Of a stretch of DNA of 64,000 nucleotides, positions 52,098-61,947 are shown in pieces. The notes below the pieces were generated by a model. That model was not told the DNA's origin, ran no database searches, and worked only from the letters and a program-made list of their open reading frames with translations. The stretch is from Pantoea sp. SOD02 (GTDB taxonomy: Bacteria > Pseudomonadota > Gammaproteobacteria > Enterobacterales > Enterobacteriaceae), in the NCBI RefSeq assembly GCF_024707505.1, contig NZ_CP102604.1, positions 124,001 to 188,000 on the forward strand, read 5' to 3'. Within the stretch, counting starts at the first letter, position 1, and the number at the start of each line of letters is the position of its first letter. A program made the translations under genes and the position numbers.

Positions 52098-53224
52098 TCC
52101 CATTTAATGCGCCGCCGATTGTCGGCAGCGAAGTTGAGTACATGCAATCGGCTATGGCCAGCGGCAAGCTGTGCGGCGATGGCGGCTTTACTCGCCGCTG
52201 CCAGCAGTGGATGGAACAGCATTTCGGCAGCAAGAAAGTGCTGCTAACGCCATCCTGCACCGCGTCGCTGGAGATGGCAGCGCTACTGATTGATCTGCAG
52301 CCAGGCGATGAAGTGATCATGCCGAGCTATACCTTCGTCTCCACCGCCAACGCCTTTGTGCTGCGCGGCGCGACCATTGTGTTTGTCGATGTGCGTCCCG
52401 ATACGTTGAATATCGACGAAACGCTGATTGAAGCGGCGATCACGCCGAAAACCCGCGCCATCGTGCCAGTGCATTACGCGGGCGTGGCCTGCGAGATGGA
52501 CAGCATCATGGCGCTGGCGGCGAAGCATAAACTCTATGTTATCGAGGATGCCGCGCAGGGCGTGATGTCGCAGTACAAAGGGCGCGCGCTGGGCACCATT
52601 GGTCATATTGGCTGCTTTAGCTTCCATGAAACCAAAAACTACACCGCCGGCGGCGAAGGCGGCGCAACGCTGATTAATGACGCGAAGCTGGTGGATCGGG
52701 CCGAGATTATTCGTGAAAAAGGCACTAATCGCAGCCAGTTTTTCCGTGGTCAGGTGGATAAATATACCTGGCGCGATATCGGCTCCAGCTATTTGATGGC
52801 GGATCTGCAGGCAGCCTATTTGTGGGCGCAGCTGGAAGCGGCGGAGCAGATTAATCAGCAGCGCCTGCGTTTGTGGCAGCGCTACTACGATGCGCTCCAG
52901 CCGCTGGCGGCAGCAGGTCGTATTGAGCTGCCGGTGGTGCCAAAAAATTGCCGCCACAATGCGCACATGTTCTACATCAAGCTGCGCGACAGCGACGATC
53001 GTCAGGCGCTGATCAACTGGATGAAAGAGGCGGAAATCCTCACGGTGTTTCATTACATCCCGCTGCACTCATCGCCAGCGGGTGAACGTTTTGGCCGCTT
53101 CCATGGTGATGATGCCTTCACCACGCGTGAAAGCGAGCGTCTGCTGCGCCTGCCGCTGTTCTACAACTTGTCGGATAACAACCAGCGTACGGTGATCAGT
53201 TCGCTGCTGAGTTTCTTTGCCTGA
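52094..53224 (+). CDS. wecE: dTDP-4-amino-4,6-dideoxygalactose transaminase WecE
   Basis: PLP-dependent aminotransferase of the DegT/DnrJ/EryC1 family that converts dTDP-4-keto-6-deoxyglucose to the amino sugar acetylated by WecD. It has 376 residues (as E. coli). The PLP lysine is Lys181 in SFHETKNYTAGGEGG, and the cofactor Asp/Gln lie in EDAAQG. Its substrate is normally made by RffH and RffG, whose genes are missing here, so the dTDP-sugar must come from rmlA/rmlB-type genes elsewhere (inference). It overlaps wecD by 4 bases and wzxE by 1 base. Confidence 0.96.
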   Translation: MIPFNAPPIVGSEVEYMQSAMASGKLCGDGGFTRRCQQWMEQHFGSKKVLLTPSCTASLEMAALLIDLQPGDEVIMPSYTFVSTANAFVLRGATIVFVDVRPDTLNIDETLIEAAITPKTRAIVPVHYAGVACEMDSIMALAAKHKLYVIEDAAQGVMSQYKGRALGTIGHIGCFSFHETKNYTAGGEGGATLINDAKLVDRAEIIREKGTNRSQFFRGQVDKYTWRDIGSSYLMADLQAAYLWAQLEAAEQINQQRLRLWQRYYDALQPLAAAGRIELPVVPKNCRHNAHMFYIKLRDSDDRQALINWMKEAEILTVFHYIPLHSSPAGERFGRFHGDDAFTTRESERLLRLPLFYNLSDNNQRTVISSLLSFFA

Positions 53225-54477
53225 TGTCATTAGCAAAAGCTTCAGTCTGGACCGCCGCTTCGACGCTGGTAAAAATCGTTGCTGGCCTGCTGGTAGTGAA
53301 ACTGCTGGCGGTGAGCTTCGGGCCGGAAGGGATCGGGCAAGCCGGTAACTTCCGCCAGTTGATTACCGTACTCGGCGTGCTGGCGGGCGCGGGCATCTTT
53401 AACGGCGTCACTACGCTAGTAGCGCAACATCAGCAACAGCCGCAGCAGTTACGCGCGGTGACCGGCACGGCTTCGGCGATTGTGCTCGGCTTTTCAACGC
53501 TGCTGGCGCTGCTGTTTTTGCTGGCGGCGTCGCCGATCAGCACGGCGCTGTTTGGTCATGCTGATTATGCAAACGTGGTGCGTATTGTCGCCTTTCTGCA
53601 ACTCGGTATTGCCTGGGCCAACCTGACGCTGGCGTTGCTGAAAGGTTTTCGCGATGCGCGTGGCAATGCGCTGGCGCTGATTGCCGGAAGTGTAATTGGC
53701 GTGATGGGTTATGTGCTGTGCTGGTGGCTGGGCGGCTATGCCGGTGCGTTAGTGGGATTGGCGCTGGTACCGGCGCTACTGGTGTTTCCGGCATTGCTGA
53801 TGCTGCGTCGCCATCGCGATCAGTTGCCGCTGAGCTGGCTGATGCCAAGCTGGCATCCCGAACTGGCGCGCAATCTGGCGAAGTTTACGCTGATGGCGCT
53901 AATCACCTCGTTCACCTTGCCGGTGGCGTGGGTGATGATGCGAAATCTGCTGGCTGAGCAACAAGGCTGGGCGCAGGTGGGTTTATGGCAGGGCGTGACT
54001 AGTATTTCCGATGCCTATCTGCAATTTATCACCGCCACCTTTAGTGTCTGGCTGCTGCCCACGCTGGCGCGGCTGGAGCAGAAGCCGCAAATCGCCCGTG
54101 AGATTGGGCGTGCGCTGCGCTTTGTATTACCTGCCGTCGCAGCGGCCAGTTTCTGCGTATGGATGCTGCGCGATGTCGCTATCTGGCTGCTGTTTTCGCC
54201 GCGGTTCAGCGCGATGCGTGATCTTTTCGTCTGGCAGTTGTGCGGAGATGTGTTTAAAGTCGGCGCCTATGTTTTCGGATATCTGGTGATCGCCAAAGCG
54301 TCGCTGCGCTTCTATATTCTGACGGAAATCAGTCAGTTTGCGCTGCTGACCGGTTTTTCCCACTGGCTAATTCCGCTGCACGGAACTGCCGGGGCCGCGC
54401 AGGCTTACATGGCAACCTACGTTCTCTATTTCGCCCTGTGTTGTGGCGCCTTCATGATTTATTGCCGGAAAAAATGA
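53224..54477 (+). CDS. wzxE: ECA lipid III flippase WzxE
   Basis: Polytopic inner-membrane protein (417 residues, about 12 hydrophobic segments) of the Wzx/MATE-like flippase class that moves undecaprenyl-PP-trisaccharide to the periplasmic face. The N-terminus MSLAKASVWTAASTLVKI and the FGPEGIGQAGNFRQL segment match the family. Its ATG uses the last base of the wecE stop. Its stop overlaps wecF (ATGA). Confidence 0.94.
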   Translation: MSLAKASVWTAASTLVKIVAGLLVVKLLAVSFGPEGIGQAGNFRQLITVLGVLAGAGIFNGVTTLVAQHQQQPQQLRAVTGTASAIVLGFSTLLALLFLLAASPISTALFGHADYANVVRIVAFLQLGIAWANLTLALLKGFRDARGNALALIAGSVIGVMGYVLCWWLGGYAGALVGLALVPALLVFPALLMLRRHRDQLPLSWLMPSWHPELARNLAKFTLMALITSFTLPVAWVMMRNLLAEQQGWAQVGLWQGVTSISDAYLQFITATFSVWLLPTLARLEQKPQIAREIGRALRFVLPAVAAASFCVWMLRDVAIWLLFSPRFSAMRDLFVWQLCGDVFKVGAYVFGYLVIAKASLRFYILTEISQFALLTGFSHWLIPLHGTAGAAQAYMATYVLYFALCCGAFMIYCRKK

Positions 54478-55544
54478 CGACTTTTCACGTATTGGGATCG
54501 GATATCCCGCATCACAATCATACGGTGCTGCGCTTCTTTAATGACGTGATGAGCGCCGAGCTGCCTGTCGCTGCGCCACGCCAATTTATGGTGGTTTCCA
54601 GCGCACCCGAAACACTGCAAGCGTATGCTTCATTGCAGATTGAAACCTTTGCCAGCAAGCGTGCACTGGCGCAAGCGGTGATAGCGCGTGCCGCCGATCG
54701 CTCGCAGCGATTCTTCTTTCACGGCCAGTTTAATCCCAGCATTTGGATAGCCTTACTGAGCGGCAAACTGCGCCGTCAGCAGGCGTTTTGGCACGTATGG
54801 GGCGCGGATCTCTATGAAGAAGGGCGCGGCCTCAAGTATCAGCTGTTTTATCTGCTGCGCAGAATGGCGCAAGGGCGCGTGGCGCGCGTGTTTGCGACGC
54901 GGGGTGATTTGCACCATTTTCAACAGCGCCATCCGCGCGTTCCCGCTTCGTTACTCTATTTCCCGACGCGTATGCCGGATGTGGCGCCGCCCGCGTCGGT
55001 GGAAAATCCCGATTTCACTATTCTGCTCGGCAATTCGGGCGATCGCAGTAATCGCCACATTGCCGGATTGGAGGCGATTTGCGCGCAGTTTGGCGAACAG
55101 GTAAAAATCGTCGTGCCGCTCGGTTATCCGCAAAATAATCACGCTTACATCGAAGAGATTGCCGCTGCCGCACAGCGCCTGTTCCCGGCGGGGCAAGTGA
55201 CGTTGCTGCGCGACAAAATCGACTTTGATGCCTATCTGACATTGCTTAGCCGCTGTCAGCTCGGCTATTTTATGTTCGAGCGCCAGCAAGGCATTGGTAC
55301 GCTTTGCCTGCTGATTCAGGCCAATATCCCGTTTGTGCTGAACCGCAAAAATCCGTTCTGGCGCGATCTCAGCGAACAAGGCTTGCCGGTGCTGTTTAGT
55401 GAAGATGCGCTGGATGCGGCCAGCGTGGCCGAAGCGCAACGGCAACTAGCGCAATGTGATCACTCATCGATTGCCTTTTTTGCCCCTGGCTATCTGGCAG
55501 GCTGGCGCGACGCGCTAACCCTGAGTGAAAGGGAGAGAACATGA
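54474..55544 (+). CDS. wecF: TDP-Fuc4NAc:lipid II Fuc4NAc transferase WecF
   Basis: Adds the third sugar (Fuc4NAc) to ECA lipid II. I use the ATG at 54474 ([21 protein letters not shown]), giving 356 residues (E. coli 359); the ORF extends to an ATG at 54438 inside wzxE that has no family support. Conserved patches: [61 protein letters not shown] without gaps. It overlaps wzxE and wzyE by ATGA at both ends. Confidence 0.95.
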   Translation: MTTFHVLGSDIPHHNHTVLRFFNDVMSAELPVAAPRQFMVVSSAPETLQAYASLQIETFASKRALAQAVIARAADRSQRFFFHGQFNPSIWIALLSGKLRRQQAFWHVWGADLYEEGRGLKYQLFYLLRRMAQGRVARVFATRGDLHHFQQRHPRVPASLLYFPTRMPDVAPPASVENPDFTILLGNSGDRSNRHIAGLEAICAQFGEQVKIVVPLGYPQNNHAYIEEIAAAAQRLFPAGQVTLLRDKIDFDAYLTLLSRCQLGYFMFERQQGIGTLCLLIQANIPFVLNRKNPFWRDLSEQGLPVLFSEDALDAASVAEAQRQLAQCDHSSIAFFAPGYLAGWRDALTLSERERT

Positions 55545-56884
55545 GCCTGATGCAGTTTAGTGGTCTGCTGGTGGTTTATCTGTTTTCGCTGGGTTTCATT
55601 CTGACCTTAACCTGGCGGGAATTTAAACGGGTGCGTTTCAACTTCCACCTGTTCTTCACCATTCTCTTTTTGCTGACCTTCTATTTCGGCTTCCCGCTGA
55701 CCAGCGTGCTGGTGTTCCGCTTTAACGTGGCGGTGGTGCCGCCGGAATATCTGCTGCAGGCGCTGCTGGCCGCTACCAGCTTTTATGCCATCTATTACGT
55801 CAGCTACAAAGTGCGACTGCGCCCGGCCAATGCGCCTGCGCGTAAGCCCTGGCTGCAGATGAATCGGGTTGAAACCAATCTGACCTGTTTGCTGCTGGCG
55901 CTGGTGGCGATTGGCACCGTGACGGTGTTCTTTATGCACAACGGCCTGCTGTTGTTCCGACTTTCGGCTTACAACCAGATTTTCTCCAGCGAAGTGTCCG
56001 GCGTGGCGCTCAAACGCTTCTTCTACTTCTTTATTCCGGCGATGCTGATTCGCTACTTCCTCAAGCCAACCCAACGTCAGTGGCTGTGGTTTTTGCTGGT
56101 GTCGGTGGCATTTGGCTTGCTGACTTACGCGCTGGTGGGCGGCACGCGCGCCAATATCATCATTGCTTTCGCGCTGTTCCTGTTCATTGGTATTACGCGC
56201 GGCTGGATCACGCTGTGGATGCTGGTCGGCGCGGGTGTGATGGCAATCGGCGGTATGTTCTGGCTGGCGCTGCGTCGCTATAACCTCGACGTGGTCGGCG
56301 ATGAGGCGTTTTACACCTTCCTTTATCTGACGCGGGATACCTTCTCGCCGTGGGAAAATCTGGCGCTATTACTGCAAAACTACGACAAGATCGATTTTCA
56401 GGGCCTGGCACCGATTTGGCGCGATTTCTACGTGTTCATTCCCAGCTGGATGTGGCCGGGACGTCCAGCAGCCATTCTCAACAGCGCCAACTACTTTACC
56501 TGGGAAGTGCTGAACAACCATTCCGGGTTGGCGATCTCGCCGACGCTGTTGGGTTCGCTGGTAGTGATGGGCGGCGTGTGGTTTATCCCAATCGGTGCGG
56601 TGGCTGTCGGCCTGCTGATGAAAGGATTCGATAACCTTTATCTCTATGGTCGCGATACCAGCAATCGCTACAGCGGGGCGATTTTGCAGAGTTTCTGCTT
56701 CGGCGCGGTGTTTAATATGATCGTGCTGGCGCGTGAAGGGCTGGATGCTTTCGGCTCGCGCGTGGTGTTCTTTTGTTTGATTTTTGCGGCCTGCATGTGG
56801 GCGGCTAAATTGCTTTACTGGCTGTTGGCGCGCGCGGGATTGATTCGTCCGCGCAGCGAGCCGGTTTTACACAGCCCATCTTAA
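55541..56884 (+). CDS. wzyE: ECA polymerase WzyE
   Basis: Polytopic inner-membrane polymerase (447 residues, about 11-12 hydrophobic segments) that joins ECA trisaccharide units in the periplasm. Conserved regions include [29 protein letters not shown] and [17 protein letters not shown]. The start overlaps the wecF stop. A 28-base gap separates it from wecG. Confidence 0.94.
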   Translation: MSLMQFSGLLVVYLFSLGFILTLTWREFKRVRFNFHLFFTILFLLTFYFGFPLTSVLVFRFNVAVVPPEYLLQALLAATSFYAIYYVSYKVRLRPANAPARKPWLQMNRVETNLTCLLLALVAIGTVTVFFMHNGLLLFRLSAYNQIFSSEVSGVALKRFFYFFIPAMLIRYFLKPTQRQWLWFLLVSVAFGLLTYALVGGTRANIIIAFALFLFIGITRGWITLWMLVGAGVMAIGGMFWLALRRYNLDVVGDEAFYTFLYLTRDTFSPWENLALLLQNYDKIDFQGLAPIWRDFYVFIPSWMWPGRPAAILNSANYFTWEVLNNHSGLAISPTLLGSLVVMGGVWFIPIGAVAVGLLMKGFDNLYLYGRDTSNRYSGAILQSFCFGAVFNMIVLAREGLDAFGSRVVFFCLIFAACMWAAKLLYWLLARAGLIRPRSEPVLHSPS

Positions 56885-56912
56885 CCTCTGGGCACAACGG
56901 GAAATTCATACC

Positions 56913-57647
56913 ATGGAAACCGATAAGCCGCGCTATAGCCTGCGCGGAGTCGATCTTCACGCCTTCAACGATATGGCAAGCTTTCTGCGCTTTCTGCTGC
57001 CCGAGGGCAAACCTCGCTGCGGCACGCTGGTGGCGATGAATGCCGAGAAAATGCTGACGCTGGAAGAAGATGCGCAACTACGCACACTGATTGCTGAGGC
57101 AGAGTTCAAATATCCGGATGGCATCAGTATCGTCCGTTCGCTGCGTAAGAAGTATCCCCAGCTGCAGGTGAACCGCATCGCGGGCGCGGATCTGTGGGAA
57201 GCACTCATGGAGAGCGCGGGACGCAGCGGCATTCCGGTGTTTCTGATTGGTGGGCGTCAGGCCGTGCTGCAGGAAACCTGCGACAAGCTGCGCCAGCAGT
57301 GGAATGTGAATATAGTTGGCAGTCAGGATGGCTACTTTGCGCCTGAAGCGCGCGACGCGCTGTTTGCACGCATTGCGGCAAGCGGTGCGCAGATTGTCAC
57401 GGTGGCACAAGGTTCGCCGCGCCAGGAGCTATTGATGCGTGATTGCCGCGCACATTGGCCGCATGCGCTCTATATGGGCGTTGGTGGCACTTACGATGTT
57501 TTTACCGGACACGTTAAGCGCGCGCCCGTTTGGTGGCAAAAATCCGGACTGGAATGGCTGTATCGTCTCATTCGTCAGCCTTCGCGTTTGCGTCGCCAAT
57601 TAAAGCTGCTGAAATATTTGCGTTACCATTGGCGCGGCGATCTCTGA
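56913..57647 (+). CDS. wecG: UDP-ManNAcA transferase WecG
   Basis: Adds ManNAcA to undecaprenyl-PP-GlcNAc, forming ECA lipid II. Member of the WecG/TagA/CpsF family (GT26), 244 residues (E. coli 246). Conserved: [46 protein letters not shown] and the [17 protein letters not shown] block. The C-terminus is basic ([16 protein letters not shown]), likely for membrane association. It is the last gene of the ECA operon. No strong intrinsic terminator follows before the tRNA promoter. Confidence 0.95.
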   Translation: METDKPRYSLRGVDLHAFNDMASFLRFLLPEGKPRCGTLVAMNAEKMLTLEEDAQLRTLIAEAEFKYPDGISIVRSLRKKYPQLQVNRIAGADLWEALMESAGRSGIPVFLIGGRQAVLQETCDKLRQQWNVNIVGSQDGYFAPEARDALFARIAASGAQIVTVAQGSPRQELLMRDCRAHWPHALYMGVGGTYDVFTGHVKRAPVWWQKSGLEWLYRLIRQPSRLRRQLKLLKYLRYHWRGDL

Positions 57648-57756
57648 AATTGCTGGTTTTTACAGCAAAAATGCGAGGGTAAGCACCTCAAACTGCTGTA
57701 ATTATCGATGGAATGCACAAAGCGTAATCAAACGCGTTTTTTTTCTAAAAAAGGGC

Positions 57757-57785
57757 TGGACAGCATGAGGTCAAGCCCGTAGTAT
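57757..57785 (+). promoter_or_regulatory. Promoter of the tRNA operon
   Basis: TGGACA (57757-57762), spacer of 17 bases, TAGTAT (57780-57785). The -35 matches 5 of 6 consensus bases and the -10 matches 4 of 6. An A/T-rich tract (57737-57752) lies just upstream, resembling an UP element. Transcription would start near 57792, 15 bases before tRNA-Arg. Confidence 0.6.
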
Positions 57786-57806
57786 GCCCATCCGCAACGG
57801 CGCTAC

Positions 57807-57883
<77 letters not shown>

Positions 57884-57974
57884 TTTAGTTTGTGCGCAAG
57901 AGCTTCGGTGGTTGGTTAGACCGCGTTATGCAGTGAATTTTAGTAAGCGAGACATGCTTACGCACCAGAATTAT

Positions 57975-58051
57975 GGTGGCTATAGCTCAGTTGGTAGAGC
58001 CCTGGATTGTGATTCCAGTTGTCGTGGGTTCGAGTCCCATTAGCCACCCCA
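57975..58051 (+). tRNA. hisR: tRNA-His (anticodon GTG)
   Basis: 77 bases including the extra 5' G(-1) opposite C73 that marks bacterial tRNA-His. Acceptor GTGGCTA/TAGCCAC, anticodon loop TTGTGAT, encoded CCA. Confidence 0.97.
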
Positions 58052-58067
58052 GATTTTGCTCGGTCAC

Positions 58068-58154
58068 GCGATGGTGGCGGAATTGGTAGACGCGCTAGCT
58101 TCAGGTGTTAGTGTTCTTACGGACGTGAGGGTTCAAGTCCCTCCCTTCGCACCA
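58068..58154 (+). tRNA. leuT: tRNA-Leu (anticodon CAG)
   Basis: 87 bases with the long variable arm of class II tRNAs (GTGTTCTTACGGACGT), anticodon loop TTCAGGT and encoded CCA. The acceptor arm GCGATGG/CCTTCGC contains a T5-T68 mismatch. Confidence 0.96.
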
Positions 58155-58191
58155 AGCAAAATTACGCAGTAGCGTTAAAGAAGTAAAAAAT

Positions 58192-58268
58192 CGGCGAGTA
58201 GCGCAGCTTGGTAGCGCAACTGGTTTGGGACCAGTGGGTCGGAGGTTCGAATCCTCTCTCGCCGACCA
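58192..58268 (+). tRNA. proM: tRNA-Pro (anticodon TGG)
   Basis: 77 bases. Acceptor CGGCGAG/CTCGCCG, anticodon loop TTTGGGA, encoded CCA. Last tRNA of the operon, directly before an intrinsic terminator. Confidence 0.97.
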
Positions 58269-58273
58269 TATTC

Positions 58274-58304
58274 GAAAAGCCTGCTTGAAAAAGCAGGCTT
58301 TTTT
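58274..58304 (+). terminator. Intrinsic terminator of the tRNA operon
   Basis: 12-bp stem AAAAGCCTGCTT/AAGCAGGCTTTT closed by a GAAA loop, with six T at its 3' end. It lies six bases after tRNA-Pro. Confidence 0.92.
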
Positions 58305-58369
58305 CGTTTGTACTTTTCCTCACGTTCGCCGCTCATCCCATCATTTCCGTTAAGCGTAATCCTGCATAT

Positions 58370-58482
58370 TGTCGCTATTCAGATACATATAACTCACTGA
58401 TTTATTTAGGAATTGCAATTCCTTGCATAGCTTGTCGCTTTGCGGAGACAGCTTTTGGGTTATGCGTCGTGATTTACAGACA
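58370..58482 (+). promoter_or_regulatory. Three GlrR-like activator sites upstream of glmZ
   Basis: TGTC-N10-TACA (58370-58387), TGTC-N10-GACA (58433-58450, perfect) and CGTC-N10-GACA (58465-58482). TGTC-N10-GACA is the binding pattern of the response regulator GlrR, which activates sigma-54 transcription of glmY/glmZ in Enterobacterales. Number, form and distance (about 100-215 bases upstream) fit that scheme. Confidence 0.75.
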
Positions 58483-58513
58483 GTGGCATACACCTGGAAC
58501 GTGGGTTAGGTTT

Positions 58514-58526
58514 TATCCTGTTGATA
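58514..58526 (-). promoter_or_regulatory. Candidate IHF site between GlrR sites and the glmZ promoter
   Basis: The complement reads TATCAACAGGATA, which fits WATCAA-N4-TTR except for one base. IHF bending between activator and sigma-54 promoter would be expected here. Confidence 0.45.
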
Positions 58527-58556
58527 TAAAATAACTTATTGCGTTAACTGCAACTT

Positions 58557-58577
58557 TGGCACGTCTTATGCAATAAT
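58557..58577 (+). promoter_or_regulatory. Sigma-54 promoter of glmZ with overlapping sigma-70 -10 box
   Basis: TGGCAC-N5-ATGCA (58557-58572) matches the sigma-54 -24/-12 consensus TGGCAC-N5-TTGCA except for one base, and is correctly placed 12 bases before the GlmZ 5' end. AATAAT (58572-58577) can act as a sigma-70 -10 box for the same start, as described for E. coli glmZ. Confidence 0.75.
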
Positions 58578-58583
58578 CTCCCT

Positions 58584-58783
58584 GTAGATGCTCATTCCAC
58601 CTCTTATGTTTGCTGATGCTACATAAACCTGGGAATGATGCAGAGCCCCTTACGGCATCCGTTGTCCAGCCTGGCAGTATTTGCGCACGCTTTACTGCAG
58701 TAAGAAGGACATTACGTTGAGTCGGATGCCATCAGTTGTCTTAACGACCTGATCTTACACCTGCTTATGGCAGGTGTTTTTTT
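58584..58783 (+). ncRNA. glmZ: Small regulatory RNA GlmZ
   Basis: Hfq-binding small RNA that activates translation of glmS (glucosamine-6-phosphate synthase) and is degraded via RapZ/RNase E. The 5' end GTAGATGCTCATTCCA, the segments CTCTTATGTT, ATAAAC..GGAATGA.GCAGAGCC and TACGTTGAGT follow E. coli GlmZ closely. A terminator ACACCTGC/GCAGGTGT with seven T ends it. The location between the proM tRNA cluster and hemY is the E. coli location. Length is about 200 bases. Regulation by GlrR and sigma-54 is indicated by upstream sites. Confidence 0.93.
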
Positions 58784-58803
58784 GTCTGCAGTTTATGACA
58801 GGC

Positions 58804-58828
58804 AAAAAAAAGCCGGGACAAGCCCGGC
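58804..58828 (-). terminator. Intrinsic terminator of the hemCDXY operon
   Basis: On the - strand GCCGGG-CTTGT-CCCGGC is followed by eight T, 26 bases after the hemY stop. Confidence 0.92.
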
Positions 58829-58853
58829 GTGCACAAAAGTAACAATCGTAAAA

Positions 58854-60050
58854 TCAGGCGCTGGGATTGGTCTTCAGCGTAAGTAACAGACCTTCGCGAC
58901 GCATTTTGGCGGCGTCTTCCGGGCGATGCAGGCGGTCGTAAACATCGGCCAGCCAGGCATAATCAAACGCATCAGGACGCTGAGCCAGCGCTTGCTGGAA
59001 CGCTTCTGCCGCCTGCTGCCATTCTCCATGACGCATCAGCATCTGTCCCAGCGTACTGTGCAGCAGCGGCGTGGCGCCATGCTGTTTAATCTGCTGACGC
59101 AATGCTTTCTCCAGAGATTGCGGATCGCCACTTTTGATGCGCGGCATAAGCAACACCAGACGATCGTCATATTGACGCTTCAGACCTTCCAGCACGATGC
59201 TCTGCGCGGTGTCCGGATCGTCACACTCGATCAGATGTTCTGCCATCGCCACCTGCAAGGCGGTTTCCTGACGCGTTTTGCGGCTCTGGTTCTGCCACCA
59301 TTTTTTCAAACCGTCGCTGCCTTGATCGGCCATCGCCTGGTTCATCAGGCCCAGCCAGGCTTGCTGCTGCAAGGCATCGCGCTGTGCTTCATCATTGATC
59401 TGCACTTTCTGCATCGCAGGTAAAATGTCGAGCAATGCGCCCCACGCGCCGGTACGAATGTAGGCTTGTTCTGCCAGACGCAACACTTCCGGATGGCGCG
59501 GCGCGACTTCCAGCAGGCGGTCAACGCCGTGACGTGCAGCGTGATCTTCGTTGCGCGCCAGTTGCAGACGTACGCGCGTGATTTCGACCGGAATAGTGTC
59601 GTTCACTGACAACTCAGAAGCGCGCTCCAGGTGCTGATTCGCACGGATTTCGTCTCCGCGTTGCTGCGCCGCTTCTGCAGCCAGCAAGTAGTTAGCTACC
59701 GGCTGATCGGCGTGGTCGGCATTTTTCGACAGCAGTTTTTCAGCCTGTTTGAAGTCACCTTCCGCCAGTTTCATCAACGCGCTTTGCGTGTGGCGCTGTG
59801 CGCTACGACGCTTGCGGCCAGTGAACCAGCCGCGTGTACGTGCGCCGGTGCGGAACAGGCGACGCAGAATCCATTCCACCAACAAGATCACCAGCAGGCT
59901 GAGAATCAAAATGATCGCCAGGCCAGTAACGCTGGTTTCAATGTTCCAGTTGTCGGTCTGGATCAGCACGTAGCCCTGATGGCCGGCGACCATCGGTCCA
60001 ACCACAATGCCGGCAATCAGCAGCAGGAAAAGCACCAATACTTTCAGCAT
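58854..60050 (-). CDS. hemY: HemY, inner-membrane TPR protein of the heme operon
   Basis: 398 residues, as in E. coli HemY. Two N-terminal transmembrane helices (about 1-24 and 40-65) are followed by a basic linker (RTGARTRGWFTGRKRR) and a cytoplasmic TPR region with A-x-Q/A-rich helices. The molecular role is not settled; it is unrelated to the protoporphyrinogen oxidase HemY of Gram-positives. It is the last gene of hemCDXY. Two bases separate it from hemX. Confidence 0.92.
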   Translation of the reverse strand: MLKVLVLFLLLIAGIVVGPMVAGHQGYVLIQTDNWNIETSVTGLAIILILSLLVILLVEWILRRLFRTGARTRGWFTGRKRRSAQRHTQSALMKLAEGDFKQAEKLLSKNADHADQPVANYLLAAEAAQQRGDEIRANQHLERASELSVNDTIPVEITRVRLQLARNEDHAARHGVDRLLEVAPRHPEVLRLAEQAYIRTGAWGALLDILPAMQKVQINDEAQRDALQQQAWLGLMNQAMADQGSDGLKKWWQNQSRKTRQETALQVAMAEHLIECDDPDTAQSIVLEGLKRQYDDRLVLLMPRIKSGDPQSLEKALRQQIKQHGATPLLHSTLGQMLMRHGEWQQAAEAFQQALAQRPDAFDYAWLADVYDRLHRPEDAAKMRREGLLLTLKTNPSA

Positions 60051-60052
60051 GG

Positions 60053-61183
60053 TTAGCCTCCCTGTTGATCAGCTGCAACCGATGGCTGAGCCAGCAAATT
60101 ACGCACGCGAGTTTGCATCAGTTTTTCCAGCAGCGGCTGGCTTTCCAGCGTATCCGGCACATCCATCGAAATGCTCTGCTGGCTCAGTTCATCCAGCTGC
60201 GCAAGGAAGGCTTTGGTGGCGGCATCGTTGGTGTCGTACCACGCGCGAACCCAGGTCGATACCGCATCGATAGACTGTTTGTAGATCTCATCCTGATGAC
60301 GCGGTACGGCTTGGGCGGCAATCAGTAGGCGCGAACGAATGTTTTCGCGCAGGTAAACGTCCTGATTCGGAGCCAGCAGCGGCTGTGCGGTGTTATCGCG
60401 GCGGCGGATGGTGATGAAATCATCCATAAAGTTGTGCCAGCTTTTCACCAGATTTTGACGCCACTCGTGCAGCGAACTGGAGAGCTCACCGCCATCGGCG
60501 TCCATAGGTGAATCATCGCTGTCGTTGTCAGCCAGACGCAGATTATCTACACCGTTCGACAGCTGATTGAGTTTGAGGATGGTGCCGTCATAATCAATCT
60601 GGCTGACGGCGGAGAGTGAACTGATGTCCTGCGTTAAGGCGCGACGCACGTTCATTACGCTTGGATCGTTCATGTCGGCCAGGCTGGTATCGGCACTTTT
60701 CAGTAACGCTGCCGCGGTGGTGACATCCTGATCGCTCCACAGTTTGCGGCCCGCCAGTTTGACGAGGTAATCCGCCTGCGCCAGCAGCCAGGTACGCGTG
60801 TCGTTTCCAGAGATGGTGGCGACTTTATCGCGCAGGGTTTCCAGCTCTTTAGCGCTGTTATCCTGCTGTGTGCGCGTCTCCTGCAAGGCGCTGTTGGCGC
60901 TAGCCAGCTGTTGCGTCAGTTGCTGTTTGTCGCTGCCCAGTTGCTGCTGCAAGGTGCTTAGCTGCTCACTGAGATTCTGATTAGTTTGAGCCTGTAAATC
61001 GGCCTGGTGTTTCCCATTTAGGTAAAGTCCCGCCCCAATCGCCAGCGCAATCACAATCGCCACTGCACTCAGCACCTTGCCATCGCTTTTTTTATCGCGT
61101 GGTGGCTTAGTTGCTGGAGAGGGAGAATTGTCCGCTGGGGTGGTTTCTTCAACCATGGCGGAGGAGGCTTTTTGTTCCGTCAT
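60053..61183 (-). CDS. hemX: HemX, membrane protein of the heme operon
   Basis: 376 residues (E. coli 393). An N-terminal Lys/Pro/Thr-rich cytoplasmic part, one transmembrane helix (about 39-57), a long coiled-coil-like Gln-rich segment (about 65-125), and a globular periplasmic region. Historically suspected of uroporphyrinogen methylation, but it lacks SAM-methyltransferase motifs; role uncertain. It lies 23 bases after hemD in the same operon. Confidence 0.9.
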   Translation of the reverse strand: MTEQKASSAMVEETTPADNSPSPATKPPRDKKSDGKVLSAVAIVIALAIGAGLYLNGKHQADLQAQTNQNLSEQLSTLQQQLGSDKQQLTQQLASANSALQETRTQQDNSAKELETLRDKVATISGNDTRTWLLAQADYLVKLAGRKLWSDQDVTTAAALLKSADTSLADMNDPSVMNVRRALTQDISSLSAVSQIDYDGTILKLNQLSNGVDNLRLADNDSDDSPMDADGGELSSSLHEWRQNLVKSWHNFMDDFITIRRRDNTAQPLLAPNQDVYLRENIRSRLLIAAQAVPRHQDEIYKQSIDAVSTWVRAWYDTNDAATKAFLAQLDELSQQSISMDVPDTLESQPLLEKLMQTRVRNLLAQPSVAADQQGG

Positions 61184-61206
61184 TATGGCTCATCCCATTG
61201 TTAAGT

Positions 61207-61947
61207 TCAGCGTAACGCGCGCAGCAGCGCGTCGTTATCGGCACCATCGGCTACATCAATGTCCTGCCAGCCTAATTCAGCGGCTTGCGTAGCCAAACGT
61301 TCACTGACGACCACAAGCCGACAGTGCAGTAACCATTCCCGACGATCAATTGGCGGAAACAGAGAAAAGAGTTGTTGTAACATTTCGCCGCTGGTGACCA
61401 CCAGCGTTGTAATGCCGCGATCGCGCCAGCGGCGACCTTCAGTCGCGCCGTTGTAGTGCTTTTCACAACGCTGATAACACTCGCAATATTGCACCTGAGC
61501 GCCGCGCTCAATCAGCGTTTCCGCCAGCAACTCGCGTCCTGGGCTGCCGCGCAGAATCAGCGCGCGTTTGCCGCTAACCTGCTGCAGACGATTCAGGCGC
61601 ACCAGCTCTTCACTGGTCTCCCGCGCATGAGGATAGTCTACTTTTAGATTACTGACGGTATGCAGGGCTAAAGCAGTGCTGCGGCCAATAGCATAATAGT
61701 TGAGTGCTTCAGGCCACGTAGTCGCGCTCTGCTGTAAAGCGGGTTCGGCGAACGTGACGACCTGCTGCGATAGCAAAAACACCAGATCGCCTGGCTGGAG
61801 CGCAGCAAGTTGCTTAGGTAAATGAATAAGATCGCGACCCGGCGTGAATTCAATCAGCGGAAGGCTCCATGCCAGCTTGCCCAGGCTGCGCAAACGCGAG
61901 ACCAGTTCAGTGGCGGCCGGTTCCGGGCGGGTCACGAGGATGGTCAT
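61207..61947 (-). CDS. hemD: Uroporphyrinogen-III synthase
   Basis: 246 residues, the E. coli length. It cyclises hydroxymethylbilane with inversion of ring D to uroporphyrinogen III. The family is poorly conserved in sequence, but [20 protein letters not shown], the [10 protein letters not shown] region and the C-terminal [14 protein letters not shown] are recognisable. The ATG overlaps the hemC stop (ATGA), coupling the two successive enzymes. Confidence 0.94.
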   Translation of the reverse strand: MTILVTRPEPAATELVSRLRSLGKLAWSLPLIEFTPGRDLIHLPKQLAALQPGDLVFLLSQQVVTFAEPALQQSATTWPEALNYYAIGRSTALALHTVSNLKVDYPHARETSEELVRLNRLQQVSGKRALILRGSPGRELLAETLIERGAQVQYCECYQRCEKHYNGATEGRRWRDRGITTLVVTSGEMLQQLFSLFPPIDRREWLLHCRLVVVSERLATQAAELGWQDIDVADGADNDALLRALR

